Numbered from the stretch's first letter, positions 27,692-38,261 are shown. The stretch is DNA of 64,000 nucleotides from Neorhizobium lilium (GCF_004053875.1 NZ_SBIP01000004.1:310001-374000), one strand, 5' to 3'. The notes: a model not told the origin generated them from the letters alone. Made by a program: numbers and translations.

Positions 27692-28909
27692 CTAGCGCAA
27701 ATCAGGTGTATGGTCAAACAACTCGCCATGGGCACGGACGGCGTAGGTATCCGTCATGCCCGCCAGATAATCGGCCACGTGGCGGGCTTTAGCCCCATCA
27801 TCCAGCCCCGGGATATGATTGACCCAGTAGTGGCTTCGCATGAGCGAAGGGTCGTTCATATAGGCCTGAAAAAGGTCTGACAGGATCTGCGCGGCTCCGG
27901 CACGGATGCGCATGATGTCCGGATGACGATAGATGCGGGAAAAGAGCAGTTTCTTGATCAGCCGGTCGGTTTTTGCCATTTCCGAGGAAAAGGTGGCGAT
28001 GACATGGTCTGCCGCGCGAATATCAGCCGCACTTTGCGGCTGCAGTTTCTGTAGATTGTCTTGGGCAATCCCGATGACGTCTTCCACCATGTGGGTGATC
28101 TGCCGGCGCATGATCTCGTGAGCAAAGCGGCTTGGCTCAAGGTCCGGATAGCGTGCCCGGACCTCCGCCATCAACCCGGCCAGAAATGGCACGTCCTCCA
28201 GCATCTCGAAAGTCAGCAGGCCGGACCGCAGCCCATCATCGATGTCATGCGTGTTATAGGCGATGTCGTCGGAGATTGCGGCAACCTGCGCTTCCAGGCT
28301 GGCAAAGCTTGCCAGTTCCAGGTCGTGAAGTTCGCAGTAGTCGCGGATAGGCCGCGGGATCGGTCCTTTGATGCCCTCGCCTGTCGTCGTCTGCAGCGGA
28401 CCGTTGTGCTTCACCAGGCCTTCCAGGCTTTCCCAGGTAAGGTTCAGGCCATCGAACTCCGCATAGCGCCGCTCCAGCTTGGTGACGATCCGCAAGGACT
28501 GCGCATTGTGGTCGAAGCCGCCATAAGGCTGCAGCAGTTCGTCCAGCGCATCCTCGCCGGTATGACCGAAAGGGGTGTGGCCGAAATCATGCACCAGCGC
28601 TACGCCCTCTGCCAGGTCCTCGTCCAGCTTCAGGGCTCGGGCCAGGGAGCGAGCAATCTGCGCCACCTCGATCGTGTGGGTGAGACGCGTGCGATAGTGA
28701 TCGCCATCGGGACTGATGAAGACCTGTGTCTTATGCTTGAGCCGCCGAAAGGCAGTGGTATGGACGATGCGGTCCCGGTCTCGCTGGAACTCTGATCGCG
28801 TCAGGCTATTGGCTTCGGGAAAGAGACGCCCGCGCGATGTCCATGGATTGGTTGCATAAAGGGCACGCTCTCCGCTGCCAAAGCCAAGCGCCCCGGTATC
28901 GATCGTCAT
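27692..28909 (-). CDS. dgt: Deoxyguanosinetriphosphate triphosphohydrolase-like protein
   Basis: An HD-domain hydrolase of the dNTPase family, releasing triphosphate from dNTPs and so limiting nucleotide pools. The 405-residue protein has [24 protein letters not shown] with the first metal His, [16 protein letters not shown] with the HD pair, and [15 protein letters not shown]. This corresponds to the shorter type-2 subfamily rather than E. coli Dgt. Gene order dgt-argS-SPOR is typical of Rhizobiales. It is divergent from erpA. Confidence 0.93.
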   Translation of the reverse strand: MTIDTGALGFGSGERALYATNPWTSRGRLFPEANSLTRSEFQRDRDRIVHTTAFRRLKHKTQVFISPDGDHYRTRLTHTIEVAQIARSLARALKLDEDLAEGVALVHDFGHTPFGHTGEDALDELLQPYGGFDHNAQSLRIVTKLERRYAEFDGLNLTWESLEGLVKHNGPLQTTTGEGIKGPIPRPIRDYCELHDLELASFASLEAQVAAISDDIAYNTHDIDDGLRSGLLTFEMLEDVPFLAGLMAEVRARYPDLEPSRFAHEIMRRQITHMVEDVIGIAQDNLQKLQPQSAADIRAADHVIATFSSEMAKTDRLIKKLLFSRIYRHPDIMRIRAGAAQILSDLFQAYMNDPSLMRSHYWVNHIPGLDDGAKARHVADYLAGMTDTYAVRAHGELFDHTPDLR

Positions 28910-29048
28910 GCACTCACCTGCGTGTTCGTCTCGTCATAGAGCTTGCAACCATTGACGCGCCCTTTGTGTCTTCATACCTATAGTCAGGGCCTGCGCAAAG
29001 CGGGTGACATGAAATCTCTCCGGGCCTTGACCCCGGCAGGAGCGAACG

Positions 29049-29378
29049 ATGCAAGCGAATGTAACTCTCTCGGATGCCGCCGCAAAGAAGATCGCTCAGA
29101 TCGTTGGCGGTGAAGCAGGCAAGCAGGCTCTTCGGGTTTCCGTCGAGGGCGGTGGCTGTTCCGGCTTCTCCTACAAGTTCGATCTCGCGGAAGCACCGCA
29201 GGACGATGATGTGGTCGTCGCCAATGGCGAGGCCAAGGTGCTGATCGACAGCCTCTCGCTCGTCTATATGGCGGGATCGGAAATCGACTTCGTCGATAAT
29301 CTTCTCGGCCAGTCCTTCCAGATCAACAATCCCAATGCCGTTGCCAGCTGCGGATGCGGAACGAGTTTCTCGATCTGA
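29049..29378 (+). CDS. erpA: Iron-sulfur cluster insertion protein (A-type carrier, ErpA/IscA)
   Basis: A 109-residue A-type carrier that passes Fe-S clusters to apoproteins. The three cluster-ligand cysteines are in place: GGGCSGFSY (about residue 37) and SCGCGTSF (near the C terminus). It starts MQANVTLSDAAAKKI behind GGAGCGAACG. Assignment to ErpA rather than IscA rests on overall similarity and on its place away from an isc/suf cluster. It is divergent from dgt and upstream of xth on the same strand. Confidence 0.9.
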   Translation: MQANVTLSDAAAKKIAQIVGGEAGKQALRVSVEGGGCSGFSYKFDLAEAPQDDDVVVANGEAKVLIDSLSLVYMAGSEIDFVDNLLGQSFQINNPNAVASCGCGTSFSI

Positions 29379-29449
29379 CCTTCAGGCTTCGGTCTTCCCA
29401 AAGGATCGGCTTTCGCTAAAAGGAATGCGGATAGCGGAAGGAAGATGCT

Positions 29450-30254
<805 letters not shown>

Positions 30255-30263
30255 ACCTGAGCT

Positions 30264-31058
30264 TCAGTCGCCGCCTCTGGCAAACTCGCGGGACAGAGCA
30301 ATCGCGCCGCGGCGATCTTCTTCGCCAGCCACCGAGAAGGCCTGTTCCTGAAGCTGCTGCATCCAGATGCAATCCTTGGCCGCGCATTTGTCCAGCGCCG
30401 CCGTCAGGAAGGCAAGCCCGCGCACTGTCTGCCCTTCATCGAATAGAACATTGCCGAACACGGCCATGGCGCCCGGGTGGCCGCTCTTGCGGGCCTGGTT
30501 GAGCCACTTCTTCGCCTGCTGCATATTGGGCGCACCACCCTCGCCCGCCATGATCATCTTGGCCAGTTGGAACTGCGCTTCCGCCACGCCGAAGGTCGAT
30601 GCGACTTGGAAGTACAACTGGCGAGCCTGAGCGAGGTCCGGCTTAATCGGGCTGTCCGGAATGCCGCGCCGGTAATAGGCGGCAAGCGACAGAAGTGCAT
30701 TCACGAAGAAGCCAGTGTCTTCCGAGCCGGGCTCCACACCCTGTGACGCGATCTCGTTATAGATCTTGAAGGCTTCGAAATCGTTCTTGGCGACACCGTC
30801 GCCGTCGGCATACATATTGGCAAGCGCCCAGCGCGAACCGGTGTGGCCCTTTTCTGCCGCGTAGCGATAGGCCTCGACTGCATCTTCCTTCTGGCCGTTC
30901 TTGTAAGCCTTGAAGCCGAACTTGAAGAGGTCAAAGGGGCCGGACTCTTTTGTTACCCCAGATTTGATATCGAAAGCGGATGCCGGGGCCGCTGCGAAGG
31001 AGGCCAACGACAATCCAAGAAGCACTACCCGAATGGAGACATTGTCAAACTTCGACAT
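30264..31058 (-). CDS. exoR: Periplasmic Sel1-repeat regulator ExoR
   Basis: A 264-residue secreted protein closely resembling rhizobial ExoR: signal peptide (residues 1-28, cleaved after PASA), then FDLFKFGFKAYKNGQKEDAVEAYRYAAEKG and repeated Sel1/TPR-like units (ARQLYFQVASTFGVAEAQFQLAKM, AKKWLNQARKSGHPGAMAVFG; each given in part). In Sinorhizobium and Agrobacterium ExoR binds the sensor ExoS/ChvG and keeps the ChvI pathway off; acid-triggered proteolysis releases it, inducing succinoglycan and host-invasion genes and repressing motility. No exoS/chvI is in this window. The 420-base region upstream is long enough for its own regulated promoter. Confidence 0.92.
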   Translation of the reverse strand: MSKFDNVSIRVVLLGLSLASFAAAPASAFDIKSGVTKESGPFDLFKFGFKAYKNGQKEDAVEAYRYAAEKGHTGSRWALANMYADGDGVAKNDFEAFKIYNEIASQGVEPGSEDTGFFVNALLSLAAYYRRGIPDSPIKPDLAQARQLYFQVASTFGVAEAQFQLAKMIMAGEGGAPNMQQAKKWLNQARKSGHPGAMAVFGNVLFDEGQTVRGLAFLTAALDKCAAKDCIWMQQLQEQAFSVAGEEDRRGAIALSREFARGGD

Positions 31059-31480
31059 GGCTCAGTTTCTCTCAATCGGCATCGGAGACCTGCGGTTGTC
31101 CGCAGTCCGAGCCTTGGAACCGGACAAACTTCCACGCCGATGACCGTAGAGAAAATCCGCCCCGTTCGTGAAACTGTAGAGCCCGTTTTCGGCAAGACTT
31201 AGACTTGCCGAAAAGCCTCGCTCATAGATCGACACGGGTCCCCGAACCCGTTCGTCAGCGTGCCCAAAGCCGCGCTTTTCCTTGAATAACCCGCCCATGA
31301 TACTCCGATATACGCGCCCCGCCCCCGCGGTCCGCGCCCGTTCTTGGCTCTATCGCTGCTCCCCCTTTGTGGCGGGAAATGGACAGAATGCAGCGCCTGA
31401 TCGCTCGGCTCGACTGTCTCAGACAAGTGTTGCGATTCCGTCACAAAAACAGCGCATGCGGATGCAGGGAATTGGCCATG
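31059..31480. other. Upstream region of exoR, no gene supported
   Basis: About 420 bases between the exoR start and the terminator of the porin gene. No open frame has a convincing ribosome binding site and composition. It holds a small inverted repeat ACGGGT/ACCCGT (31234-31251). It should contain the exoR promoter on the minus strand; no consensus is clear by eye. Confidence 0.55.
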
Positions 31481-31510
31481 AAAAAAGCCCGGACAAGCCG
31501 GGCTTTTCTT
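31481..31510 (-). terminator. Intrinsic terminator of the FadL-like gene
   Basis: On the minus strand GCCCGG-CTTGT-CCGGGC is followed by TTTTTT. Confidence 0.88.
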
Positions 31511-31528
31511 CACGTCCGCACAAATTGC

Positions 31529-32797
31529 TTAGAACTTGACCTTCAGCGATGTGTTGAGCGCCGTGACGACGTCGCTGCCGTAGCTATAGGACGCTTCATC
31601 GCCGACCGGTACGCCGCCAACGCTCATGGCGCTGGAATTGCCGCTGGTCAGGATGCCGACGACACCTGCGAGCCGGATCTCCACGTTCTTGTTGGGAGAA
31701 TAGGCGACACCGGCGGTCAATGCCCAGGTATCCGACTGGGAACCATATTCCTGAGATGTACCCCGATCCCAGGTCACGCTCATCGCACCGCTCCACTGTT
31801 CGTTGAATTTGTGGCCAACACCTGCGGTTACCGTCCAGCCGTCACGATAAGCGAGATCAAGCGCCGTCACCTCAACGCCGCTGGCTGTGTAGAAGGGAAT
31901 GCGCTGCAACTGGCTCCAATCCGTCCACTTGACCGATCCGAAAGCCAACCAGTCCGGAGCGATGCCTGATTGAAGCTTCAGTTCGAGAGCATCGGGCATG
32001 GCGGTCGAGCCGGAGACGGGGATGATGGTGCCGGCGCCCGGAACAAGACCCAGCGCACCAAGAGCTCCGGGAAGGTGTGTCAGGTCCACATTGCCGGTGA
32101 CGTTGTCGAGTTTGACCTGGCTGTAATAGACCAGGCTTGCCCGCATCGCGTATTCCGGGATTTCATAGGCCAAGCCGGCGCGCCAGCCCCAGCCATCGCC
32201 TTCGAGATCAAGGCGGCCTACGCCGCTGCCAGAAAGTCCAAAGCCGCCTAACGCCCGAGGTGCCGCCAAGATTTCCGGCGCCAAGACCAGCCGCTCTTTA
32301 AATCCATCCATCTGCAGATAGCTGCCGCCACCGATAACCCGCAACTGGCCCGGACCTGCATCGAACCTGTAGGAGCAAGTCGCCGCATAGTTGTCGCTGT
32401 TGATCTTGGTTTCGACGTTCTGGGCAGCGCCCGCCCAACGAGCACCTGGATCGCTATGAGCGCCATAAGGCTGCGAATAATCGATCATGCAGTCGAAATC
32501 TTGGTAGCCGAGCTTTGCTCCGATTCGTGGCGACCAATAGTTTTCGGAGTCATCTGCGGTCGACGAATAACCGAGCAGATTGAGGTTGCCGTCCCTGGGA
32601 TCCGTATCGGTGACGTTCTTCAGCTTGCGCTTTGGCATGACGAAGGTCGCGGTCGATTCCACGGCCGCGGGTGAAGGATCGAAAAGAAGATCGATATTAT
32701 ACCCACCACGTTCGATGCCACCCGCCATCACCGGCGATTGAAGGCTCAAACCTGCTGCGACAGCTAGAATCCCCTTAGCAATATACTTTCTTCTCAT
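31529..32797 (-). CDS. FadL/OmpP1/TodX-family outer membrane transporter
   Basis: A 422-residue outer membrane beta-barrel likely importing long-chain fatty acids or other hydrophobic compounds. It has a Sec signal (residues 1-25, ending PVMA), GGIERGGYNIDLLFDPS at the mature start, alternating barrel strands, WLAFGSVKWTDWSQLQRIPF and WTVTAGVGHKFNEQWSGAMS in the C-terminal half, and a terminal Phe as expected for BAM recognition. The ATG at 32797 has GAGGG 7 bases upstream; a GTG at 32809 is the alternative. Monocistronic. Confidence 0.88.
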   Translation of the reverse strand: MRRKYIAKGILAVAAGLSLQSPVMAGGIERGGYNIDLLFDPSPAAVESTATFVMPKRKLKNVTDTDPRDGNLNLLGYSSTADDSENYWSPRIGAKLGYQDFDCMIDYSQPYGAHSDPGARWAGAAQNVETKINSDNYAATCSYRFDAGPGQLRVIGGGSYLQMDGFKERLVLAPEILAAPRALGGFGLSGSGVGRLDLEGDGWGWRAGLAYEIPEYAMRASLVYYSQVKLDNVTGNVDLTHLPGALGALGLVPGAGTIIPVSGSTAMPDALELKLQSGIAPDWLAFGSVKWTDWSQLQRIPFYTASGVEVTALDLAYRDGWTVTAGVGHKFNEQWSGAMSVTWDRGTSQEYGSQSDTWALTAGVAYSPNKNVEIRLAGVVGILTSGNSSAMSVGGVPVGDEASYSYGSDVVTALNTSLKVKF

Positions 32798-33090
32798 TTT
32801 GTCCCTCACTCCCGGTATTCACTGGAATCACTCTAGTTAGTTCGGCCCAAATAACAACTTTCCGCTATCGCCAGCCTTGCGCTGCGCAAATATGCAAAAT
32901 TTACGTAATTTTTTGAGCAGACCGGCCGCCTATGACATCTAAGGGTATAAAATGTCACAAACGCGTGACTTGGAGGACCCAACAGGAAAATTATCCCGCG
33001 ACCGCTACCGATTGTGGCGACAGTGCAACATCAGGGCTTTCTCGCAGTGTGCACCTGCACAATACGGGAATTCTCAGTACCCAGTCAGAC

Positions 33091-33118
33091 AAAAGCCGCG
33101 GACCGTGCCGCGGCTTTT
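33091..33118 (-). terminator. Intrinsic terminator of valS
   Basis: AAAAGCCGCGG-ACCGTG-CCGCGGCTTTT, a perfect 11-bp stem with T runs on both strands, just past the valS stop. The 290 bases between it and the porin start hold no supported gene. Confidence 0.88.
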
Positions 33119-33141
33119 GTCTATTACATAGTCCTTTAGGC

Positions 33142-36057
33142 TTAACCTGCTTCCGATACCCGCTGAAGAGCCGTCTTCAGACTTGCTAGCTGTACTTCGA
33201 GTTCCGCAAAGCGCTCTCTGTCGGCAGCGACGACTTCAGGATCGGCATTGGCGACAAACTTCTCGTTCGAAAGCTTCTTGCCGAGCCGATCCATCTCCTG
33301 CTCTGTCTTGAGGATCGCTTTTTCGAGGCGAGCCTTTTCTGCGGCAAGATCGATAAGGTTGCCGAGCGGCAGGCAGGCTGTCGCTTCACCGACGACGATC
33401 TGGGCCGCCCCTCTGGGGGCGATATCGGCAGGCTCGATGCTTTCGACGCGCGCAAGCCGACGAATGGCCGCATCGTGGCGGCGCATGCGGAAGGCTGTGA
33501 CCTCGTTCGCCCCGACGACGACGAGCGGCGCAACTGCTGACGGCGGAACGTTCATCTCCGAACGCGCAGAGCGCAAGCCGGATACGAGATCGACCAGCCA
33601 GTTGATTTCGTCGGCAGCCTCCTGATCGGCAAAATCCGCCATCGGCCAATCGGCATGGCAAAGCAGGTCGTCCCGCGAGGACGTGTGGGCCCAAAGCTCC
33701 TCCGTCATAAAAGGCATGAACGGGTGCAGAAGCTTGTAGGTCTCATCCAGGACATAAGCCACGCAGGCCTGTGCTTCCGACTTGGCCTGCTCGTCCTCGC
33801 CGCCGAAAATGGGCTTGAGAAGCTCCAGATACCAATCGCAAACCTGGTTCCATACGAAGCGGTAGAGAGAACCGGTAGCTTCGTTAAAGCGTTGCGTCTC
33901 GATCGCCTCGGTTACATCTCGGACGGTCGAAGAGAGTTCGGTCAGGATCCAGCGGTTGACTGTGAGCTTTGCGGAGCCAGGCGTAAACTCAGGGTCCAGT
34001 TTCACGCCGTTCATCTCGGCGAAACGCGTGGCATTCCAGAGCTTGGTGCCGAAATTGCGGTAGCCGGCAATGCGGGCGGGATCGAGCTTCACGTCCCTGC
34101 CCTGCGCCGCCATGATGGCGAGCGTGAAGCGCAACGCGTCGGCGCCATATTCATCGATCAGGCTCAATGGGTCGATGACGTTGCCCTTGGACTTCGACAT
34201 CTTCTGACCGTTCTTGTCGCGCACCAGGGCATGGACGTAGACCGTGTGGAAGGGTTCGACGGCATTGCCGCGCTCATCCTTCATGAAGTGCAGGCCCATC
34301 ATCATCATGCGGGCGACCCAGAAGAAGATGATGTCAAAACCGGTAACCAGAACACTGGTTGGATAATAGCGGTCGAGTTCCGGCGTCTTGTCCGGCCAGC
34401 CCAACGTCGAGAAAGGCCAGAGCGCCGAAGAGAACCAGGTATCGAGCACATCTTCGTCGCGGGTCAGGATCTCGCCCGGCTGGAAGTTCTCCAGCTTCTC
34501 CTGAACCCAGGCCTTCCACGGACCTTCATGCGAAAGGTAATGCTGGATTGCAGCTTCCAGCGCTTCTTCTTCGCTTTTCTCGACGAAGACCTGGCCATCC
34601 GGTCCGTACCAGGCTGGGATCTGATGACCCCACCACAGCTGACGCGAGATGCACCAGGGCTGGATGTTCTCCATCCACTCGAAATAGGTCTTTTCCCAGT
34701 TCTTAGGCGTGAACTTGGTGCGCCCCTCGCGGACCGATGCGATCGCCGGCTGCGCCAGCGTGTGGGCATCGACGAACCATTGATCGGTCAGCATCGGCTC
34801 GATGACGACGTTCGACCGGTCGCCGAAAGGCTGCATGATCTTCTTGTTCTCGACATAAGGAACGTCATTGCCTTCGGCGTCCTTGACGGTGACCGCCAGA
34901 CCGTCAGCATTGATGGCATCGACGATCCGTTTGCGCGCGGCCGACCGGTCCAGACCGCGATACTCGTCCGGGACGAGGTTGATGTCGTCGACTTCCGATT
35001 CCGTCGGCAGTTCTCCGCCACGGGCTATGGCCATAGCCTGTTCGGCGCACAGGGCGTATGGCTCGCCGTCACTACGCAGGCAGGCCTGCGTATCCATAAG
35101 ACGATAGAGCGGAATGTCGTTGCGCTTGGCGACCTGATAGTCGTTGAAATCATGGGCGCCGGTAATCTTGACGGCCCCGGAGCCGAAGGTCGGATCAGGA
35201 TACTCGTCCGTGATGATCGGAATCAGCCGCCGAAGTGCCTTCGGCCCGACGGGGATTTCGCAGAGCTTGCCGACAATCGGCGCATAACGTTCGTCCTGCG
35301 GATGAACGGCCACCGCGCCATCGCCAAGCATGGTTTCCGGCCGGGTGGTCGCGATGGAAATGTAGTTGCGCTCTTCCTGGAAGACGACATTGCCGTCGGA
35401 ATCCTTCTCGACATAGGTATAGGTCTCGCCACCGGCCAGCGGGTACTTGAAGTGCCACATGTGGCCATCGACTTCGCGGTTCTCGACCTCGATGTCGGAA
35501 ATCGCAGTCTCGAATTGGGGATCCCAGTTGACCAGCCGCTTGCCGCGATAGATCAGGCTCTGCTTGTAGAGGCTGACGAAGACTTCCAGCACGGCCTTGG
35601 ACAGGCCCTCGTCCATGGTGAAACGCTCGCGGGACCAGTCGCAAGAGGCACCAAGGCGCTTCAACTGGTTGAAGATGACGCCGCCCGATTCCGCCTTCCA
35701 TTCCCAGACGCGGTCGATAAAGGCATCGCGGCCCATCTCACGCCTGCCCGGAAGCTGGCGCTCCATCAACTGGCGCTCGACGACCATCTGCGTTGCGATA
35801 CCGGCATGGTCCATGCCCGGCTGCCACAGCACATCCTTGCCGCGCATGCGCTCGAAGCGGACCATGATGTCCTGCAGCGTATTATTGAGCGCATGGCCCA
35901 TGTGCAGCGAGCCGGTCACGTTCGGCGGCGGGATCACGATCGTGAAACTCTCGGCGCCCGGCTTGGCATTGGCACCGGCGCGGAAGGCGTCAGCGTCGTC
36001 CCAAGCCTTGGCGATTTTCGGTTCTACAGCGGCGGAATCGTATGTCTTTTCGAGCAT
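33142..36057 (-). CDS. valS: Valyl-tRNA synthetase
   Basis: Charges tRNA-Val and edits misacylated Thr. The 971-residue class Ia enzyme has PPPNVTGSLHMGHALNN (HIGH motif, about residues 44-60), the CP1 editing domain with TTRPETMLGDGAVAVHP, KMSKSKGNVIDPL, and a C-terminal coiled coil (LEKAILKTEQEMDRLGKKLSNEKF region). The ATG at 36057 (MLEKTYDSAAVEPKIAKAW) is the family start; the open frame to 36126 overlaps the popZ terminator. It is 119 bases downstream of popZ. Confidence 0.96.
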   Translation of the reverse strand: MLEKTYDSAAVEPKIAKAWDDADAFRAGANAKPGAESFTIVIPPPNVTGSLHMGHALNNTLQDIMVRFERMRGKDVLWQPGMDHAGIATQMVVERQLMERQLPGRREMGRDAFIDRVWEWKAESGGVIFNQLKRLGASCDWSRERFTMDEGLSKAVLEVFVSLYKQSLIYRGKRLVNWDPQFETAISDIEVENREVDGHMWHFKYPLAGGETYTYVEKDSDGNVVFQEERNYISIATTRPETMLGDGAVAVHPQDERYAPIVGKLCEIPVGPKALRRLIPIITDEYPDPTFGSGAVKITGAHDFNDYQVAKRNDIPLYRLMDTQACLRSDGEPYALCAEQAMAIARGGELPTESEVDDINLVPDEYRGLDRSAARKRIVDAINADGLAVTVKDAEGNDVPYVENKKIMQPFGDRSNVVIEPMLTDQWFVDAHTLAQPAIASVREGRTKFTPKNWEKTYFEWMENIQPWCISRQLWWGHQIPAWYGPDGQVFVEKSEEEALEAAIQHYLSHEGPWKAWVQEKLENFQPGEILTRDEDVLDTWFSSALWPFSTLGWPDKTPELDRYYPTSVLVTGFDIIFFWVARMMMMGLHFMKDERGNAVEPFHTVYVHALVRDKNGQKMSKSKGNVIDPLSLIDEYGADALRFTLAIMAAQGRDVKLDPARIAGYRNFGTKLWNATRFAEMNGVKLDPEFTPGSAKLTVNRWILTELSSTVRDVTEAIETQRFNEATGSLYRFVWNQVCDWYLELLKPIFGGEDEQAKSEAQACVAYVLDETYKLLHPFMPFMTEELWAHTSSRDDLLCHADWPMADFADQEAADEINWLVDLVSGLRSARSEMNVPPSAVAPLVVVGANEVTAFRMRRHDAAIRRLARVESIEPADIAPRGAAQIVVGEATACLPLGNLIDLAAEKARLEKAILKTEQEMDRLGKKLSNEKFVANADPEVVAADRERFAELEVQLASLKTALQRVSEAG

Positions 36058-36124
36058 TTGCTGATCCGGCTTATCTCTTGGAGGATATGGGCGCTGTAAA
36101 TAGGATGGGGTCTCTTTAGTCAAC

Positions 36125-36156
36125 AAAAAAGCCGCCCTGTCTCCAGAGCGGCTTTA
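36125..36156 (-). terminator. Intrinsic terminator of popZ
   Basis: On the minus strand GCCGCTCTG-GAGA-CAGGGCGGC is followed by TTTTTTG. It separates popZ from valS. Confidence 0.85.
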
Positions 36157-36176
36157 GACCCCTTCAGGTCATTGAA

Positions 36177-37022
36177 TCAGCGGCGCGGGCCACGAGCGAC
36201 GCGCTCGATCTCCTCACGTACAAGGCGTTCGACCAAGGTCGGAAGATTGTCGTCCAGCCATTCGTGGAGCATGGGGCGCAACATTTCCTGTGCCATTTCC
36301 TCAACCGAGCGATGCTCCAGTCCGTTGAAAACAGCTGCCAGTTCGTTGAAGGATTTGGCCACCTGGGCGCCCGCTTCGGCGGAAAGCAGGTTTGCCGCTT
36401 CTTCGATCTTTGCAGGCAGGCTCTGTACCTCCTCCGTCGGCGCGCGCTCGAATTCCTGTGCCATCACTGGCTGCTCGACCCGCGAACGCTCTTGCATAGC
36501 GGTGAAGCGTGGCTGTTCTTCACGAACAGGTTCCGGCTGAGCAACCGGTTCGATAGCAGGCCGCAGCGAGGTTGCAGCCGAAATCGGCTGAACCTGTTTG
36601 GGTGCCGCTGCTTGCGGCTCGGGCTGACGGTCGATGGACGCAGGCTTTGAGGACAAGTTGACTGCGCGGACAGCCACGTTTTCCTGCTGTCGCACAGAAG
36701 CGGCACGCACTCGCGCAGCCACGTCAGCCAGCGAAAGAGCACGATCTCCAATTTGAGCAGATTCAGTTGCCGAGTAGTTGGATACGGCAAGGCTAGGAGC
36801 GTAAGCGGATGAAGCCTGCGAGGCAAGCGGGCGACCCGGATCGTTGGCGGCAAGTTCCGGTGCAAAGCCCAGATCCTCTGCATCTTCGATCTCTTCCTCG
36901 ACATATGTCATCGAGGCGGACATGGCGTTGTCGGCAATCGGCTCGTTGCTCTCGATGATCCGTCGGATCGAGGCCAGAATTTCTTCCATTGAGGGTTCAC
37001 GCGCTACATTTGGCTGAGCCAT
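36177..37022 (-). CDS. popZ: Polar organizing protein PopZ (DUF2497)
   Basis: Forms a polymeric matrix at the cell pole that tethers the chromosome origin and cell-cycle regulators. The 281-residue protein shows the PopZ pattern: short conserved N-terminal helix PSMEEILASIRRIIESNE (binding site for client proteins), a long low-complexity Pro/Glu/Gln-rich middle (about residues 40-200), and the conserved C-terminal oligomerisation helices (EMAQEMLRPMLHEWLDDNLP and LVERLVREEIERVARG). The linker is longer than in Caulobacter, as in Agrobacterium and Sinorhizobium. The ATG at 37022 has GGGGA 7 bases upstream. Confidence 0.9.
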   Translation of the reverse strand: MAQPNVAREPSMEEILASIRRIIESNEPIADNAMSASMTYVEEEIEDAEDLGFAPELAANDPGRPLASQASSAYAPSLAVSNYSATESAQIGDRALSLADVAARVRAASVRQQENVAVRAVNLSSKPASIDRQPEPQAAAPKQVQPISAATSLRPAIEPVAQPEPVREEQPRFTAMQERSRVEQPVMAQEFERAPTEEVQSLPAKIEEAANLLSAEAGAQVAKSFNELAAVFNGLEHRSVEEMAQEMLRPMLHEWLDDNLPTLVERLVREEIERVARGPRR

Positions 37023-37183
37023 TTCCATCCCCGCTTGTGCCGGCAGTCACAACCCCAACCAGGGGCCGAATCACTCTCAGTGTAGGTATATGGAGGCTCG
37101 AAACAACCGCGAGCAGGACGTCCGTCTGCTCGGTGCACAGCTTTGTTTTCAAAGTGAATCGCAGATGTCACACCAGTGAGAAC

Positions 37184-37212
37184 AAAAAGGAGGCCGGACC
37201 GGCCTCCTTTTA
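37184..37212 (-). terminator. Intrinsic terminator of the Pcm-like gene
   Basis: AAAAGGAGGCC-GGACC-GGCCTCCTTTT, a perfect 11-bp stem with T runs on both strands, between the Pcm-like gene and popZ. Confidence 0.9.
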
Positions 37213-37236
37213 CAGGTCATTCATGACGACAGTGTT

Positions 37237-37890
37237 CTAGAATACGAATTCTTTGGCGTGTCGGAAGCCCGGCAATGGCTTCACCGAGGCGTTGAAGTGG
37301 GCGCTCTGCGACACCAGACCCTGTTCGCGGACCATGAGGGTCGCCTGCGCGGCATTGCCGTAGCCGATGACCGCAATTAGCCTGCCACCATCGTTGAGTT
37401 GGTCCACCAGCGCTGCCGGAACCTGCTCGACGGAGCCGTTGAAGAAGATGACGTTGTATGGAGAGCGTTGGGCAAAGCCCGCCTCCATATCGCCCTTGAT
37501 GACGGAGACATTGGCATATCCGAGGGTAGCAAGCTTGTCCGTCGCCTGCGCCGCGAGCGCCTCATCCGACTCCACCGAAACGACCGAGCCGGCAAGATTG
37601 GCAAGAAGCGCGGCCACATAGCCACTGCCTGCACCGACTTCCAGCACCGTATCGCTCTTTGAGATCGCAGCGAGCTGCAGCAGCTTTGCGAGAGTGGAAG
37701 CGTCCATCAGGTAGCGGCCCACCGCAATCTGGATATCGGCATCGACATAGGCGAGCGTCTTCGTCTTCTCCGGCACGAAATACTCGCGAGGAACGGTCAG
37801 GAAGGCCTGCAGTACCGAATGCGCCGTAACGTCCCTCGTGCGGATCTGATTCTCCACCATCTTCCTACGAGCTGCTTCGAAATCAATCAT
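37237..37890 (-). CDS. Protein-L-isoaspartate O-methyltransferase family protein (second paralogue)
   Basis: A 217-residue SAM methyltransferase related to Pcm, with VLEVGAGSGYVAALLA (about residues 83-98) and VVSVESDEALA as SAM-binding motifs, and the Pcm-like YFVPEKTKTLAYVDADIQI. It differs from the surE-linked Pcm (15420-16073) in the substrate region, where the Pcm catalytic-site segment is replaced, so isoaspartate repair is uncertain. The ATG at 37890 (MIDFEAARRKMVENQIR) fits the family. As I recall, in relatives it lies just upstream of tolC; here the next gene is popZ. Confidence 0.85.
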   Translation of the reverse strand: MIDFEAARRKMVENQIRTRDVTAHSVLQAFLTVPREYFVPEKTKTLAYVDADIQIAVGRYLMDASTLAKLLQLAAISKSDTVLEVGAGSGYVAALLANLAGSVVSVESDEALAAQATDKLATLGYANVSVIKGDMEAGFAQRSPYNVIFFNGSVEQVPAALVDQLNDGGRLIAVIGYGNAAQATLMVREQGLVSQSAHFNASVKPLPGFRHAKEFVF

Positions 37891-38012
37891 ATCACGCCTC
37901 AAATCGCTGGCTGTCGAGCCGGTCCTGTAGAGCCGTGTTACTGCGCCCGGAGCACGCTTTCAAGACACGCTTAAGCAAGCGCGCAAAGAAAGCCGTTATG
38001 ACCTTTTGGAAT

Positions 38013-38210
38013 TCAGGCGAAGCTGGCGACGAATGGTTCGACCTTGCGTGCCGATAGATGATCGCGACCGTAGGATTCACGAAGGCTGTTCTGCCGGTCG
38101 AAGGCAAGCTGATCTGCCGAAGTCAGCGGGAACGCCCCATCCGCAAAGGTGCCTGTCGCCTCCTGATCCACAGCCGTGTGCCGTAGTGCGGTGATAATCC
38201 TGCTGATCAT
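38013..38210 (-). CDS. Small protein of unknown function
   Basis: A 65-residue protein starting MISRIITALRHTAVDQ behind a strong GGAGG 7 bases upstream. No membrane segment or known domain; the C-terminal half is polar (DRQNSLRESYGRDHLSAR). A near-consensus EcfG-type promoter lies 27-51 bases upstream, so it may be a stress-induced protein. It is transcribed away from tRNA-Cys. I do not recognise a family. Confidence 0.65.
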   Translation of the reverse strand: MISRIITALRHTAVDQEATGTFADGAFPLTSADQLAFDRQNSLRESYGRDHLSARKVEPFVASFA

Positions 38211-38236
38211 TTCTCTATCCTCCGTTGAGCTCTTAA

Positions 38237-38261
38237 AGCGGTAAGCTCTGCCATTAGTTCC
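38237..38261 (-). promoter_or_regulatory. Near-consensus EcfG (RpoE2) promoter
   Basis: On the minus strand GGAAC, 16 bases, CGCT (consensus CGTT), placed so that transcription would start about 20 bases before the gene at 38210. One mismatch in the -10 element makes this a weaker case than the two promoters at 40398 and 41389. Confidence 0.4.

Noticed and set aside
33655..36099. 814-residue open frame on the plus strand
   Set aside because: It lies entirely antisense to valS, which has all synthetase motifs. GC-rich third positions in valS leave the opposite frame open; no family resemblance.
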